The translations under genes and the position numbers were made by a program. From Hymenopus coronatus (lineage: Eukaryota > Arthropoda > Insecta > Mantodea > Hymenopodidae), in contig CM060900.1 in the NCBI GenBank assembly GCA_030762935.1, positions 401,439,632-401,503,631 on the forward strand: a DNA stretch of 64,000 nt. Reading direction: 5' to 3'. This document shows, one piece after another, positions 1-11,800 of the stretch. How positions within the stretch are numbered: position 1 is the stretch's first letter; the number at the start of each line of letters is the position of its first letter. The notes under the pieces were generated by a model that saw only the letters and a program-made list of their open reading frames with translations, was not told the DNA's origin and ran no database searches.

Positions 1-204
1 AGAGCTGCACAACACAGGAAAAGAGTGCAATAAACAAACATACAAATATTCTCGATTATTTGCTGACTTTATTTGAAGTCGGTTAATATTTGTCCTTAAT
101 TATACTCTTAGAAAATAAAGCATGCTTCAGCACAAATAAGAGAATTACTAGGACTCGAATTCTTGGGGTTTAATGTATGTTTTCCTTGCACGTTTAACAA
201 CAGT

Positions 205-362
205 TTGGAATTATTATTACTATTATTATTATTTTTATTTCATTATTATGAATTATTATTATTATTATAATCAGCATTATCATTATTAGTATAAGCATTG
301 TCATTATTATTATCATTATTAATACTAATATTATTAATATTATTATTATTATTATTATTATT
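205..362. repeat. Imperfect (ATT)n microsatellite
   Basis: This is a run of TTA/ATT triplets broken by single substitutions such as ATC, ACT and AAT. The interruptions mean it is old or slowly changing, unlike the nearly pure (TAA)n tracts inside the array further right. The predicted isoleucine-rich peptide on the opposite strand is a product of the repeat. Nothing to either side is recognisable as the body of a retroelement that would make this its tail. Confidence 0.9.
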
Positions 363-640
363 CTTTCCGTGTCCACCTTGCGCTAATGATTGATTCTCAT
401 AGAACCTCAAAATTGCCAAATAGGGCTTTAAGATCTAAAAGTATCTATGATGGCATTTTTAAAATTAGTGAAAGAATAAAAATCTTTTTAAATTGGTTTA
501 GAACTCGTAATTGTTCAGTAAGAATTCAATGACTTTTACTGAAATTAAACATTATACGTACACTGATAAACAGCTATTCGGAGTAGCTATCAGAGCAAAA
601 CAGGAAGGCCTGCAGCTCAATGTTCTCTATACAAACATTC

Positions 641-905
641 GCCCTCCGTGGTGTAATGGTTACCATGCTAACTTCATATACCCAAGGTCGCGGGTTCAAA
701 CGATGGATTTTTTCGGGCGTAAAAATCCTCAGCATGGCTTCCTTCGAAAGGGAAGTTGGTCCCGTGTCGTAGATTTACGGCACGTAAAAGAACCTCAAGC
801 CTGATAGAGAGGCGTCTGAGCAAAATTAAGCGGTCTTTCACCACAATGTAGAATGGGATGCTGAGAACCACAGCAGTTAAAGAGCGTCCATAAATAACAC
901 AATTT
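641..905 (+). mobile_element. tRNA-derived SINE, copy 1
   Basis: The head reads GCCCTCCGTGGTGTAATGG, resembling the 5' half of an Asp/Glu-type tRNA with an A-box-like stretch. A B-box-like GCGGGTTCAAAC follows near 689-700. About 200 bp of non-tRNA body come next, ending in AGAGCGTCCATAAATAACAC and an AT-rich stretch. The same head, body and end occur in reverse orientation at 9,706-9,986, which shows both are copies of one mobile family and not a chance tRNA resemblance. No clear target-site duplication was found. It is non-coding; the open frame across it is incidental. The family name is not known to me. Confidence 0.8.
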
Positions 906-3900
906 ATTTTATTTCTATGTAAAGGCTCTCAAGAGATTTAGTTTATCAAAATTCAGCTATTGAAGGAGCAATTTGGTTTGGGATTACCAATAGCAAGTGA
1001 GTGTAGTGATTTTATTAAAATTCAATGATACGGTTGTTTGCACTCTTCTATGTATATTAACTAGTGTATGCAGTATATAGCTGCACTTTCAACATTTCTA
1101 AAAGAAAAATATTCCGTGTATAGAGAACACATTACTTCTGCTTCTGGATCACCTTTTGAAAATAGGCAAATAAATTCAGAAGGTCATGTTGCTTCCCTCC
1201 GCTAAAAATGCAAACAAGAAGGCAACACATTTCTCATTGTGTGCCGTCAACGGCCAATAAAAACAGTTAAGGGTGTATAGATGTTATTAAAAGACAACAA
1301 ACATCGGATTTAATTATAGCTTTGTAGGTTTATAACAAATTATTAATTCATCGTAAAATCCTACAAACGATAAAAATATGTTTCTTAAATTAAATAAGAT
1401 ATTAAAATACTACAGAATCAGAAACCTAAAAGTCTGTTTTATATTAATTGAAGTTGTAACACCTAAGCACATTTTCAACCCAGGGAATCTTTGTGGGTGC
1501 TGGAGCTGAAACTTCCCGCAGATTTTGGTAAAAAGTAAACTTGCTTGTAGATACTTGTAACATAGTTGGCAGAACTGGTTACGATTATCAGGAAGTGGAG
1601 GAGGATTTCGGCACTTAAGCGCACCTTACTGTGCTTCTGGAAACGTCTAGGAGGAAGAGATTTAGTGAAAGACACAGAGGGTGGCCAAATCCAGGGCGGC
1701 ATGCTAGTATACAGGCAGATTTCCCAACCTCTCCAGATATTAATTACATCCTGACACTGATGGACCCCCACATGCCTACCTCTCTTTACGAAGTGGTTCC
1801 TCTAAGGGCTCGTCACACCCTGATGGCAATACTACGGTTTCAGCAAGCCTAATTAACGTTTTGCATCCTCTATAGCTTCGATGTATTTAGAGGACTGCTA
1901 TCCTGTGTTCCTGGCTGCTAAACGACTGCTATGCGAACAATTATTAATTATCGAACGTATATGAAAAACTTAAAGGTGAAAGCAGACTGGCACACGGAGT
2001 TTAATGCTTAAGCGACCACTGCTGCGCAGTAATTGTGAGCTCAGTTACAATGAAGCAAAATTCCAAAACAATAATTCATAGCGCCAAGTTCGGGAGAAAT
2101 TTTGAAATATATACCTAGTATATTCATGAAGATTTTGGTATTTTTGACCTGTACCCAAATGTTTGCAATGCATTATATAAAATCTCAGCTGCTTTTAAAC
2201 ATAATCCCGTATTTTTAAGATAAATTTGTTATCATGCACCTAATGTTTTGCCGATTATACTCTTAAGTATTCTTGTAAATAACTACCGAAAGAGTTATAT
2301 TGTACAAATATGCCACAGTACTTTACAGTTGAATTATAGAACATTTCCATCTTGAAAGTTCCGGGCTATTCTACATCATGGAAAATGTTGGGTTGCGTAT
2401 GTTTTGGATGCCAGCACCGCGGTGAAACTCGATGAAGAAATGCCAATTAAATTGCTGGTTACCATTGGTTATTACCATTGTCCGAAACTATAGACATCTG
2501 ATATCTTCCGCTAAGTATCGATGGAACTTTGTTGGATTTGAAATGGCAATATCACGGAGTCCCCTCGCTAGAAGGGTTTTTGTGAACTATCTTACCCAAG
2601 AGAGTTACGTTTACCGTCATTTGGACAATTTTGATGGACTTGTAATATTTGGACGATTTGCTGATGCTTAGCAAACTAGTGCAATGGGAGACCCCAAACT
2701 GTTGTGTTCGGAATTTGAATGCCGTAGTAGTGGATTTTGAACATGTAGGCGTAATTGTTCCACGCTAATCTCTGCTGTGCCAAAATGAGGAGTGTAGCAT
2801 GTTTGAAAACAATAACAGAAAAGGAAATCTTGTAGTTCTTAAAGGCAATTAATATTATTTAATCAGTTATATTCACAAATGTATTGCAAAAGTATTCCTT
2901 TTAAGCATAACGATTATTCACTGAGGACAGACTTTTAACAATGCAAAAGTATAAATGTATCACCAGTTTGACACTTAGCTATGATAATATTCTGTTATTC
3001 AAAACAAGACTGACTACATGAGGATAATAATAATGTGACACCAAATACCAAACCTAAGTGCTTACAAAATGCAACCGCATTCATTACTATTGGTCCTCTT
3101 TTTGATTGCATATTTTGTACGTGAGACACACCATCGGACTCTGTGTCTAAGTAAGGAAAGCAATAGGACAGACGGGGTATATTAATATAAACTGTAGAGT
3201 TAAAGTGTAAGCGAGTTTAAATGCAAGTCGATTTATTACTCCTTGAACGTAACAAAAGATGATACTGTATTAAAGTAAAGAGATATATTAATTTGGATTA
3301 AATCTAAAATTAAAATTTGACAAACTTGCGCTACTTAGACGTTATGATTTTGCGAATTTAAATTAAATCAATTTCACGGTCCTGAATATATGTTAGTCAT
3401 TGCAGATTATAAAATAAGAGTACTTAGTTTACGTGACACGGTTTAGTTAGCTTGTAGGGATCAATAAGACTTCTTAATTCGCGTTACCAGAAACAATGCT
3501 AGGGGGTGATTGTAAGTCTATTACACTGCGTGTAACTGAAATTCTCTGCCACAAAACTTCCATCTTCCAAAATTAACCCGACGCTTGTTAACAATAGGCT
3601 AAGTAGGATATTATTTCACTCGGAATACTTCATTTCAGGCATTTTAATTAAATTATTTGCAGAAACGCTTTTAGTCTCCATTGAGGTGCTTGTGTTTAGC
3701 ATGCTAGTTTCTAAACTTAGAGCTTCAACCTTGTTCCCGTCTTAAGTGGGGCAATTTACTTATTTTTCTTCCAGAAACACTCCCATCCTCCCAAAAATCT
3801 GGAAATGTGAGTGAGGGTGTGAATGTGTTTATAGTTTAAGATTTAAAAGCAAAAGTAATGAAATCAGGCAGTGACTTGCTGATAAGTGGTTGATTCCACC

Positions 3901-4475
3901 GAAATAACCTTAAATACTAAACGTAGTGTATAAACAAATAAAGTGCTTAACTAGCCTAAACCGCAGGTATCTGCGTAATGTGCACTTACAACAGAGGTAC
4001 AAACATATTACTATAAACGAGGAAGCATTCAGGCTTACTGCACCAAGTACACAATAAAATAAACATTTAAAAAAGTAAATACAGCAGTTCAAAAGTGGGA
4101 GGCTTTGGATACGCAGCATACGAAGTAGCTGTGAATACACAGGGCATCCAAAAATGTCCACACAAACGCTCCAAAATCCTATCCTACGGACAAATTGAAG
4201 TCAAAAGAAGTATGAAGTTTTGAGTTTAACACTTACTTCTCACGTTATAGCCGTGAAAACGTATTGAATGTAAAGGCGCATTTTGTATCACGTTTAGCGT
4301 AACGTACTGGTTAGTCAGCTGCTGATAACTCTCACTGTCCGGCTACTCGACTCGCATGTGCTACATTTAATTGAGAACAAAGTGGGTTTGTAAATGAGGG
4401 GATGAACAGTGGTAATATTCAGGTAGCTTGGTCAGCCCACATGGATGTTATCGGTTGCGACACTGAAGTGAAATA
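906..4475. other. Intergenic DNA, no gene recognised
   Basis: I see AT-rich unique-looking sequence without a convincing coding region. The open frames in this stretch are under 100 codons and none resembles a family I know. Two patches are somewhat less AT-rich and could be remnants of old elements: about 1,480-1,860 and about 2,360-2,670. No terminal repeats, tRNA-like boxes or conserved protein motifs were seen in either. Confidence 0.6.
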
Positions 4476-4631
4476 CGAGGGTGGATCGAAAAGTGACGCA
4501 CAATAATTTTTTTCTGCAGCTGGAATGCTGCAATTACACAATATAGCTTGAAGCTTTCACTAGAGGGTATTTTTTGTTTCATGTGCAGCTCTAGCGAGAG
4601 AAGCGTGAACTAAGCAACAAAGATTGTGAGC

Positions 4632-5865
4632 ATGCTACCATCGTCCACGTGTGAAGAGCAGATACGTGTGGTTCGATATTTGTGGGCCAAAGGGTATAAA
4701 CCGAGTGAAATTCACAGGTACGTGTGTGGCGCGTATGGTGATGATTGTATGGAACGTAACAATATCTCCAGGTGATGTGCATTCTTCCAAGAGGGCCGTG
4801 TGAACCTTAGTGATTTGCCACGCTCCTGCAGGCCGGTAACAGCTGCAACCCCTCAGAATGTCAGAGGCATTGAGGCGGCAATTTTGAACAACCGTCGCGT
4901 GCAACTGCGAGCCTTCTCACAACAGTTCAACATTTCTTATGGTGTAGTGTGCGATATTGCTCATGACACGTTGAAAGTTAATGTTCGCTGGGTGCCTAAA
5001 AAATGCCGGTCCCCATGGCCGCGCTCGCCAAGGCTTGGTGCTTCGTAGCGCTGGGGATCGTGGGTTCGAGTCCCGCCTTGGGCATGGGTGTTATATGTTT
5101 GTGTTTATGTGTGTGTTGTAACAGTAAAAAAACAGCAATACAGAAAAACAAGGTAAAACAAAAAAAGGTAAATTAAAGTAGGGTATAAAAAAAATAAAAA
5201 GAACCTGACAGACAACCCCAAGGAGCAGCGAATGATGACAAGCTTGGATCACTTAACGCGGTACATCGCAGAAGGGCATGACTTTCTGAAAGGAATAGTC
5301 ACAGGTGATAAGTCGTGGGCACACCACTACATACCCGAAACAAAGCAAGCAACTATGGAGTGGAAATATGCTGATTCGCCAATAAAGAAAACATTCAAAG
5401 TGACTCACCCTGCTAGGAAAGTGCTTGTGACATAGTTCTGGGATATACATGGTGTTTTATTGGTAGAATTTATTGAACATGGGACCCCTGTGGATGCTGC
5501 AGCCTACATTCGGTTAAGTTGTGTCGTTCCCTTCGTGACAAACACCACGATGTCAAACTTCTTCATGACAAAGCTCGCCACCATGTTGCTGCTGTTGCTC
5601 GTCAGAAAATCACCACATTTGGTTGGGAGATGCTCCAGAATCCACCATAGAGTCCGGACCTTACATGATCAGACATTCATCTGTTTGCTCCCATGAAGAA
5701 ATTCCTGGCCAGCCAACGCTTTACGACAGTTGCAGAAATGAAATCAGCAGTCCGCAGATGGCCATACTCCAGAGAAACGGACTTCTACGAACAGGGCATA
5801 TTGAAACTGGAATCACAATAGGGGGGAAATGTATTGAGAAGGTTGGTGACTATGTCGAAAAATAG
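4632..5865 (+). pseudogene. Mariner transposase pseudogene (DD34D), SINE-interrupted
   Basis: The translated pieces follow the mariner transposase order. First is an N-terminal helix-turn-helix DNA-binding part (RYLWAKGYKPSEIHRYVCG). After the interruption comes MTSLDHLTRYIAEGHDF, then the first catalytic Asp in VTGDKSW (codon 5,307-5,309) and FIEHGTPVDAAAY. The second Asp is in LLHDKARHH (5,567-5,569) and the third in SDIHLF (5,672-5,674). Exactly 34 codons separate the last two, the mariner DD34D spacing. Damage: TGA at 4,773 where the family has Trp, the nested SINE near 5,004, TAG at 5,433, a frameshift near 5,520, TAG at 5,648, TGA at 5,666 and a frameshift before the terminal DYVEK. The GDE/GDK change beside the first Asp is also unlike most active copies. 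The intact family protein is about 345 residues. Inactive with near certainty. Confidence 0.92.
5004..5194 (+). mobile_element. tRNA-derived SINE nested in the mariner transposase
   Basis: The insertion begins just after the mariner codons for WVPK and ends just before those for LTDNP. It starts with a tRNA-like head (CCATGGCCGCGCTCGCC) and has a strong B box, GGGTTCGAGTCCC, at 5,062-5,074. It ends in an A-rich tail of about 70 bp. The flanks share TAAAAA (4,997-5,002 and 5,195-5,200), a plausible short target-site duplication, although the A-rich setting makes its exact limits uncertain. It belongs to a different family from the SINEs at 641 and 9,706. Its presence shows it moved after the mariner copy had landed. 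Confidence 0.82.
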
Positions 5866-5956
5866 GTAAAGGGTGTAAGATGATTTGTGATTTTTTGAAC
5901 TATTAAACTTTTGTGTAAAATAATTATTGTGCGTTACTTTTCGATCCGCCTTTGAA

Positions 5957-7171
5957 TCGCTTTACGGCTATAGCTTAAAATGATTATGTTTAGAATATGC
6001 ATACGTGCAAACGAACTTTTGTCTTCAACTTTCTGTGAAACAGGATAATGGAGAGTTAGTATATGAATTCCTAAACACCCTGTTTATCTTGCTGGGCATA
6101 TATTAAAGATAAACTGATATGAGCGCCTCTATGAAGCTATAAAACTTCCAATAAATTAGTTGAAAACAAATATGAGTAGGGATGTACTTTAGAACATTAC
6201 ATGTAAATTACTTTAGATATGCTAAAATCTCGAAAAACTTTAGCAAAAAATAACACTCTAGATTAATTGCGTTTAGCGAGTAATAAGGAGGCGAAAATAA
6301 TGCAGAAACTAATTAACATTAAATTGATAGCATTCAAATTCCAATACGAAACTCAATACCTAGTCATACTTAAGGTGAATAACTTGATATTATAGAAACA
6401 TTCCATTCTCACAGGTCTATATATTTAAGATAAACGGATTAATTCAAGAAAGCACACACAAATAGATAAAAATCACATCTAGTTTAACACTATTGTATTA
6501 TTCAGCAAAACACAAAACATATAGGTTTGTTGGATATAAAATCCCTTTACAGGATTATTGCTTGTTACACTACAAGTGCCAATGTCCTAAGACGTGCACC
6601 GAAAAATTATTTGTATGATAATAACCTAAAAAAACTTATTTTATATACACGCAATGGTCCCATGGATGATACTTCGCTGGAATATGACGTATTTTCTTTC
6701 TTCCAAACTTTTCAGATATATCAATGTACAGTGTATTGGAACAATATTTAGAACGTACAGGATATGTAAAAACCCTGTTCATAAGTTACTTGTGTTAGTG
6801 CGAAATACAAAAAAAAAAAAAAAAAAAAAAAAAAAACGCTTTGTGAGATGGAATTACAATATATTGCTTCCGAACTATAATACAGTTTTAGGAATGAAAT
6901 TCCACGCAGTATTACTGAAAAGTGTTCAAGTAATACGTATGGCATTCATTTGCAATGGAAATACTTAAGTATTATCTATTTGAATCCGTTTATACAGACT
7001 CCTTTTCTACGACAAGTAAATATAACAGTGACTATAGGTAAGTGATATACGCAAGAAGACTGTCAGCATTCTCGCAGATTTTTATACACGTGATTTAAAT
7101 AATACGGCACTCGCAATTAAGCTCCTTTGTGTCGTTAGATCCTGAATAACATGGCATTTTCAAAAAGCCAT
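5957..7171. other. Intergenic AT-rich DNA, no gene recognised
   Basis: No coding region, tRNA-like box or terminal repeat was found here apart from the A28 run listed separately. Short open frames in 6,527-6,968 run through the homopolymer and have no recognisable content. Confidence 0.6.
6809..6836 (+). repeat. Poly(A) tract, 28 bp
   Basis: This is an uninterrupted run of 28 A. It could be the 3' tail of a retroposed sequence lying to its left, but no polyadenylation signal pair, target-site duplication or recognisable transcript sequence could be identified upstream. A simple homopolymer expansion is equally possible. Confidence 0.85.
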
Positions 7172-7450
7172 AAATATTAATGTAAGCTATGTACACAAGT
7201 TGAACTTATAAAGAGAAAACAGGCATTTAAGACATGCGTACAAATATTAATGTAAGCTATGTACACAAGTTGAACTTATAAAGAGAAAACAGGCATTTAA
7301 GACATGCGTACAAATATTAATGTAAGCTATGTACACAAGTTGAACTTATAAAGAGAAAACAGGCATTTAAGACATGCGTACAAATATTAATGTAAGCTAT
7401 GTACACAAGTTGAACTTATAAAGAGAAAACGGCATTTAAGACATGAGTAC
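7172..7450. repeat. Tandem repeat, 70-bp unit x 4
   Basis: Four adjacent copies start at 7,172, 7,242, 7,312 and 7,382. Each contains AATGTAAGCTATGTACACAA and GGCATTTAAGACATG. The first three are essentially identical; the fourth has lost one A before GGCATTT and reads GAGTAC in place of GCGTAC at its end. The near identity points to a recent local expansion. No coding potential and no similarity to the large array that starts at 10 kb. Confidence 0.95.
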
Positions 7451-8649
7451 ATATAGTAGGTTTTGTCCAAAATAAACACGAGCTGACATACTAAATTTTT
7501 GCAAGTTCAGGCTAAGAATTATTTGTCTATGTACAGATTAATAGATGAAATGTGGAATTTCTTATTCATTCTAAGACACGAGAAATTTCGTGAACGCCAA
7601 TATACCTTTAAATGTACTTAACATGAGGTATTTTGTCAACATCAAAGCTTTAATCCAAAATGATCAAAAACCTGCAAGTTAAAATCGGTTGCACAAGAAT
7701 GGAATGCCATTTAATCACACAAACAGAAGATAGGAACTGCAGACAGTGCTACATACTACAGGGAGTGTCTCCCTGTCTTTGAAAGCAGCAGTTCCTCTTG
7801 GTCTTTGAGACGGACGGTAGTCTACAGAAGTCCTAAACCGGGGTTACGAGACCAGGGAGAGGGATGTTTTAGCTGTAGTGAAAGTAACCTCTCTCGGGAA
7901 CGATGACTCTAGATAACAAACATCTGGTCCTCAGGTGGAGAGCAGAGGCTTTGAAGCTAAACTGCAGCACTTGTAAACTTATGCAATTTACATTCAATCT
8001 GCATAAACATTGAAACAATTTTGGGAGAGAAATTGAGTTAATGCTTGTATCTTATTCCACACTTGGAGACATCGAGTTCAAATTTAAATACAACAATTAT
8101 GTTACCTAGTACTAGGCAAAGCAAATACAACAACACTTATGTTAGCTGAGTAATAATAAACGGCAGTACAGTGTGTGCCCAAGCTATTTAAAAACCCTGG
8201 CTCTCTATATGCTGAGTTCACTTCAACTGCGGACACGTAAACATGTGTTATAGATTTGATACAAGTTACACATATGTGAACATTACTTAGGGGTATATGT
8301 GCAATGGCATACAAGACATGAGGAAGACCTTGGCATGGGTGAGTTTTGGGATGCAGAGGGAGAAGTGAACAAAAAGGTGAGGCTAAAATTTCGCTTTTAT
8401 ATCAAACTGTCAGCGTCTAGGCAATGCTTGTCACTCTAAGATGGCGTCCATTGGTCATCTCTGTCTTCTTTCTCCGTCTTCACATCGGAGGGTGGTGGGA
8501 AAAGAGCCTCGGCAGGTCTTTCTAAGGGGGATGGGCGAGCAGAAGGGGATGTTCTTATCGATTGAGAGTGGTGGTAGTGGTAGTCAAGTTATGAGGGTCG
8601 AAGGGAATGCTGGGGGTACAGACTGGACTTGCCTCGCCGGCCTCGATTT

Positions 8650-8685
<36 letters not shown>

Positions 8686-9705
8686 CTCTCTCGGACTTGA
8701 GAAAGAGTGTAAAACGTGGAAGGGGGAAAAGCGATGAGAGGAATGGAACGGAAGCTGTATATGTGGAGCATGGCGGACTCGGACTGGCAGCACCTTGTTC
8801 CTTTTAGAAAGGAAAAAGTTATGAAGTTCGCCATAACTGTACTGGTTATGGAAAGCATATTTATGCATGTTAAATGAGAACATTCATTTCTGTTTACTTA
8901 AACTTTTCATTTAGAAAATCAAAGTTAAAATAGCCACATTTAAGACAAACGGCACACAAGCTTTGATATATCTCTAACATATTTTTATGAAGCAGGCATA
9001 AGGACACTGCGGGGATGTTGTGAAAGAACCCTCAGAAAGGAAGGTTTGACAATGTCACTGAGGATGTATATTGCACTGGTGAAAAAAACATCTAAACAAG
9101 AGAATTACTGTAGATATATCATCCCAGAGTCTATGTAATTCCGACTCCGGCCGTGAAGAATATCCATCTATCAGCATCGGTTAATTCAAAACATAAATGA
9201 TATCCCTACCTCTCTTTTGGCAACGATTTTGATTTCCTCTAATTTACGAAGAATTTTATGCAATTCAGTTACCGTCCTTTGACTTTTACCAAATAGCAGT
9301 AACTAGAAGGAAAATAACTTGTTTGAAATCAAAAAAAGAAGACTAATTCATCCTTTCCATGTCCCCATTTTAATTTGGAACATTCCGGATATGACAGTAA
9401 TCAGCTAAAAAAATATTTCAGTAAAAACGAAAGCATGGCTACAACATAAAAGTAGGGCAAAGGAATGCCATATGGAAAATATTTAAAACTTAAAGACTGA
9501 AAGTTTATTTATGGTTTTTGCAAACTCATTTGGGAATAGGAATGGCATTGTCTATAGAGGGAAAGAATCAGTTCATACTTTAAATATGCCTACCACAAAT
9601 TGTACTTTCTATGATCTTTGGTAAGATGAAATATGTTTTAATTTTAGTGCCTGCCCATTAATGCCCTGTCATAGACAACAATGGAGACACAGGGGAAAAA
9701 TGGCC
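7451..9705. other. Intergenic DNA with a GC-richer patch, no gene recognised
   Basis: Most of this stretch is AT-rich and featureless. Around 8,310-8,800 the composition becomes GC-richer and there is an open frame of 98 codons (8,441-8,737) starting at AAGATGGCG, a reasonable animal start context. It runs into the (CT)n tract, so its C-terminal part is low-complexity, and I recognise no domain. It could be a first exon or a 5' untranslated region, or a remnant of an unknown element; I cannot decide. Confidence 0.4.
8652..8683. repeat. (CT)n microsatellite
   Basis: About sixteen CT dinucleotides without interruption, followed by a degenerate CTTGCTCTCTC. GAGA-type tracts are common near insect promoters, and this one lies within the GC-richer patch, but no other promoter element was seen. 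Confidence 0.95.
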
Positions 9706-9986
9706 TGTTATTTATGGACGCTCTTTAACTGTTTTGGTTCTTAGCGTCCCATTCTATATTGGGCGTGAAAGATCGCTTAATTTTGCTCAGAGGCCACTCT
9801 TATCACGCTTGAGGTTCTTTTACGCGCCGTAAATCTTCGACACGGGACCCACAGCTTTACTTCCCTTCCGAAGGAAGCCATGCTAAGGATTTTGACGCCC
9901 GAAAAAATCCTTCGTCCTCCGCCGGGTTAAAACCCGCGACCTTGAGTATATGAAGTAAGCATGGTAACTATTACACCACGGAGGGC
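9706..9986 (-). mobile_element. tRNA-derived SINE, copy 2 (reverse orientation)
   Basis: This is the reverse-strand counterpart of the SINE at 641-905. On the - strand the head is GCCCTCCGTGGTGTAATAGT, followed by the shared CTTACTTCATATACTCAAGG region, a changed B box (GCGGGTTTTAACCC) and the same body ending in AAAGAGCGTCCATAAATAAC. The body differs from copy 1 by scattered substitutions and small insertions, consistent with two independent old insertions. Its head lies about 90 bp to the left of the start of the tandem array. Confidence 0.85.
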
Positions 9987-10076
9987 GACTCGAGACATAG
10001 GAGCATGATATTGAAACCTGTTCTGTGCATTCGTTTATGATGGAACAACTAAGTGTTTAGATAATGATAACGATGG

Positions 10077-10095
10077 TGGTAATAATAATAATAAT

Positions 10096-10128
<33 letters not shown>
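10077..10128. repeat. (TAA)n tract at the left border of the array
   Basis: This is the outermost (TAA)n tract, with one TTATAA interruption, separating non-array DNA from the first monomer. Read on the - strand it is the 3' tail of that monomer. Confidence 0.9.
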
Positions 10129-10129
<1 letters not shown>

Positions 10130-10992
10130 GAGAAATAAAATAAATAATACTGTTAATGCAATTAAATTGTTCTTTCCATTTTATTTCTCTTTAAAATTAT
10201 GCTTGAAAACGTTTCTTTTTTTGGAGAAAATAAAAAATAAACTTTGAGAATGTTACTGAGGACTACTAAGAATAGTAGTTATCACTCTCTCAAACAAAAG
10301 ACAGCAACACCAGACATTCGAATATCGCCACACGGTACGTAACTAACACATAATCCTTAAGAAATGCCAGATGCCAGCACTGGGATTATGACATAATCGG
10401 AAGGGTCTTGTTGCCTTTATTTGGTTATCAATTCCATTCCTACATGTATATATTTCTAATATTGTAGTACCGCCCCCCCAAATGATTTAAGAACAAGTAA
10501 AGGAAGGAAAAGTTTGAAGGTGCTACCCCCTCAGCTTATGCAGCACAAAGGATAACTTGCCAACTCAGCTGTGTGCGACCACCACTTTTCGGCTTTTAGC
10601 GGAGCATATTCGTTATTTAGGCAAATCAACATTCACCAGAGGAAATTTTAATGACTGTGAAAACAAATTTTCAGGAGATTTGCTTAATTGCCTGATTATA
10701 AATTTTCATGGAGTGTATGCTTTCGTCCAAACGTTTCTTCCAAATCTTTTCTGTATAGTGTTAAAAGCCCGATTTCAATCCATAGATACCGTAGGTGATG
10801 TCACTGATAATGGAATGGAGATGGAGCGCCGGTGGAATGCGATGTTGGGGGAAACCTGAGAACCAGGAGAAAATCTAACCTTGCGCCGCTTTGTCCACCA
10901 CAAATCCCACATGCGGTCGCATGAGTTCGAACCCGGGTCACCCTTGTGAGAAGCGAGTGGCTTGAACACTCGGCCACGGCGAGGCTTTTTCC

Positions 10993-10993
<1 letters not shown>
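10129..10993 (-). repeat. Edge monomer (divergent type)
   Basis: The first monomer of the array is full length (about 865 bp). Compared with the bulk of the array it has many private differences, among them AAATAAAATAAATAATACTG after the tail, ATTTGGTTATCAATTCCATT in the body and a GAACCAGGAGAAAATCTAACC stretch. On the - strand its T run after the B box is only TTTT. Its close counterpart is the monomer at about 49.7-50.56 kb, not its neighbours. The A-box region has the - strand form GGCCGAGTGTTC. Confidence 0.85.
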
Positions 10994-11051
<58 letters not shown>

Positions 11052-11800
11052 TAATAATATAGAAATAATATAAATAATATTGTACATGCACCACAAATGT
11101 TCTTTCCATTTATCTTCTCTTTAACACTATGCTTGAAAACGTTTCTTTTTTATGGAGATAATAATAAATAAACTTTCCGAATGTTACTGGGGGACTACTA
11201 ACAATAGTAGTTATCACTCTCTCAAACAAAAGACAGCAACAGCAGACATTCGAATATCGCCACACGGTACGTAACTAACACATAATCCTTAAGAAATGCC
11301 AGATGCCAGCACTGGGATTATGGTATATTCGGAGGGGTCTTGGTACTTATAATTTGATTGTCAATTTAATCCCGAGATGTATATATTTCTAATATTGTAG
11401 TTCCGCCCCCCAAATGATTTAAAAGCATGTAAAGGAACGAAAAGTTTGGAGGTGCTACCCCCTCAGCTTATGCAAACTATCCGGAAAGCATGCCACTCAC
11501 CAATGTGTGCCCACCACTTTTCGGCTTTTAGCGGAGGATATTCATTAGTTAGGCAAATCATAATCACCAGAGGAACCTTTAATAACTGTGAAAAAAAAAA
11601 TTCAGTAGATTTGCCTAATTGCCTGATAATAGACTTTCATGGAGTGTACGCTTTCGTCAAAACGTTTCTTCGAAATTTTTTCTGTATAGTGTTTGAAGCC
11701 CGCTTTCATTACATAGACACCTAAGGCGATGTCACTGATGATGGAATGGAGATGGAGCGACGGTGGAATGCGATGTTGGGGGAAATCTGAAACCCAGGAG

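Larger units (their letters stand above)
4476..5954 (+). mobile_element. Decayed mariner-family DNA transposon
   Basis: Terminal inverted repeats are visible. The left end contains GGATCGAAAAGTGACGCAC (4,483-4,501) and the right end holds its near-perfect reverse complement with one G/A difference, ending at 5,954. The left end is preceded by TA (4,474-4,475), the usual mariner target. The right flank is AA, so one copy of the duplication has probably mutated. Total length is about 1.48 kb; subtracting the nested SINE of about 190 bp leaves about 1.29 kb, typical for mariner. Between the ends is a transposase relic. It cannot make its own enzyme, although the ends might still be recognised in trans. 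Confidence 0.92.

Noticed and set aside
1475..1852. A gene on either strand
   Set aside because: Overlapping open frames on both strands are under 100 codons, without recognisable motifs or splice-flanked structure.
2432..2671. Small gene of 79 codons
   Set aside because: No similarity to a known family is apparent, and there is no supporting signal upstream or downstream.
4632..5865. A functional transposase gene
   Set aside because: It has several in-frame stops, at least two frameshifts and a nested SINE.
6527..6968. Protein with a poly-lysine stretch
   Set aside because: The lysines come from translating the A28 tract.
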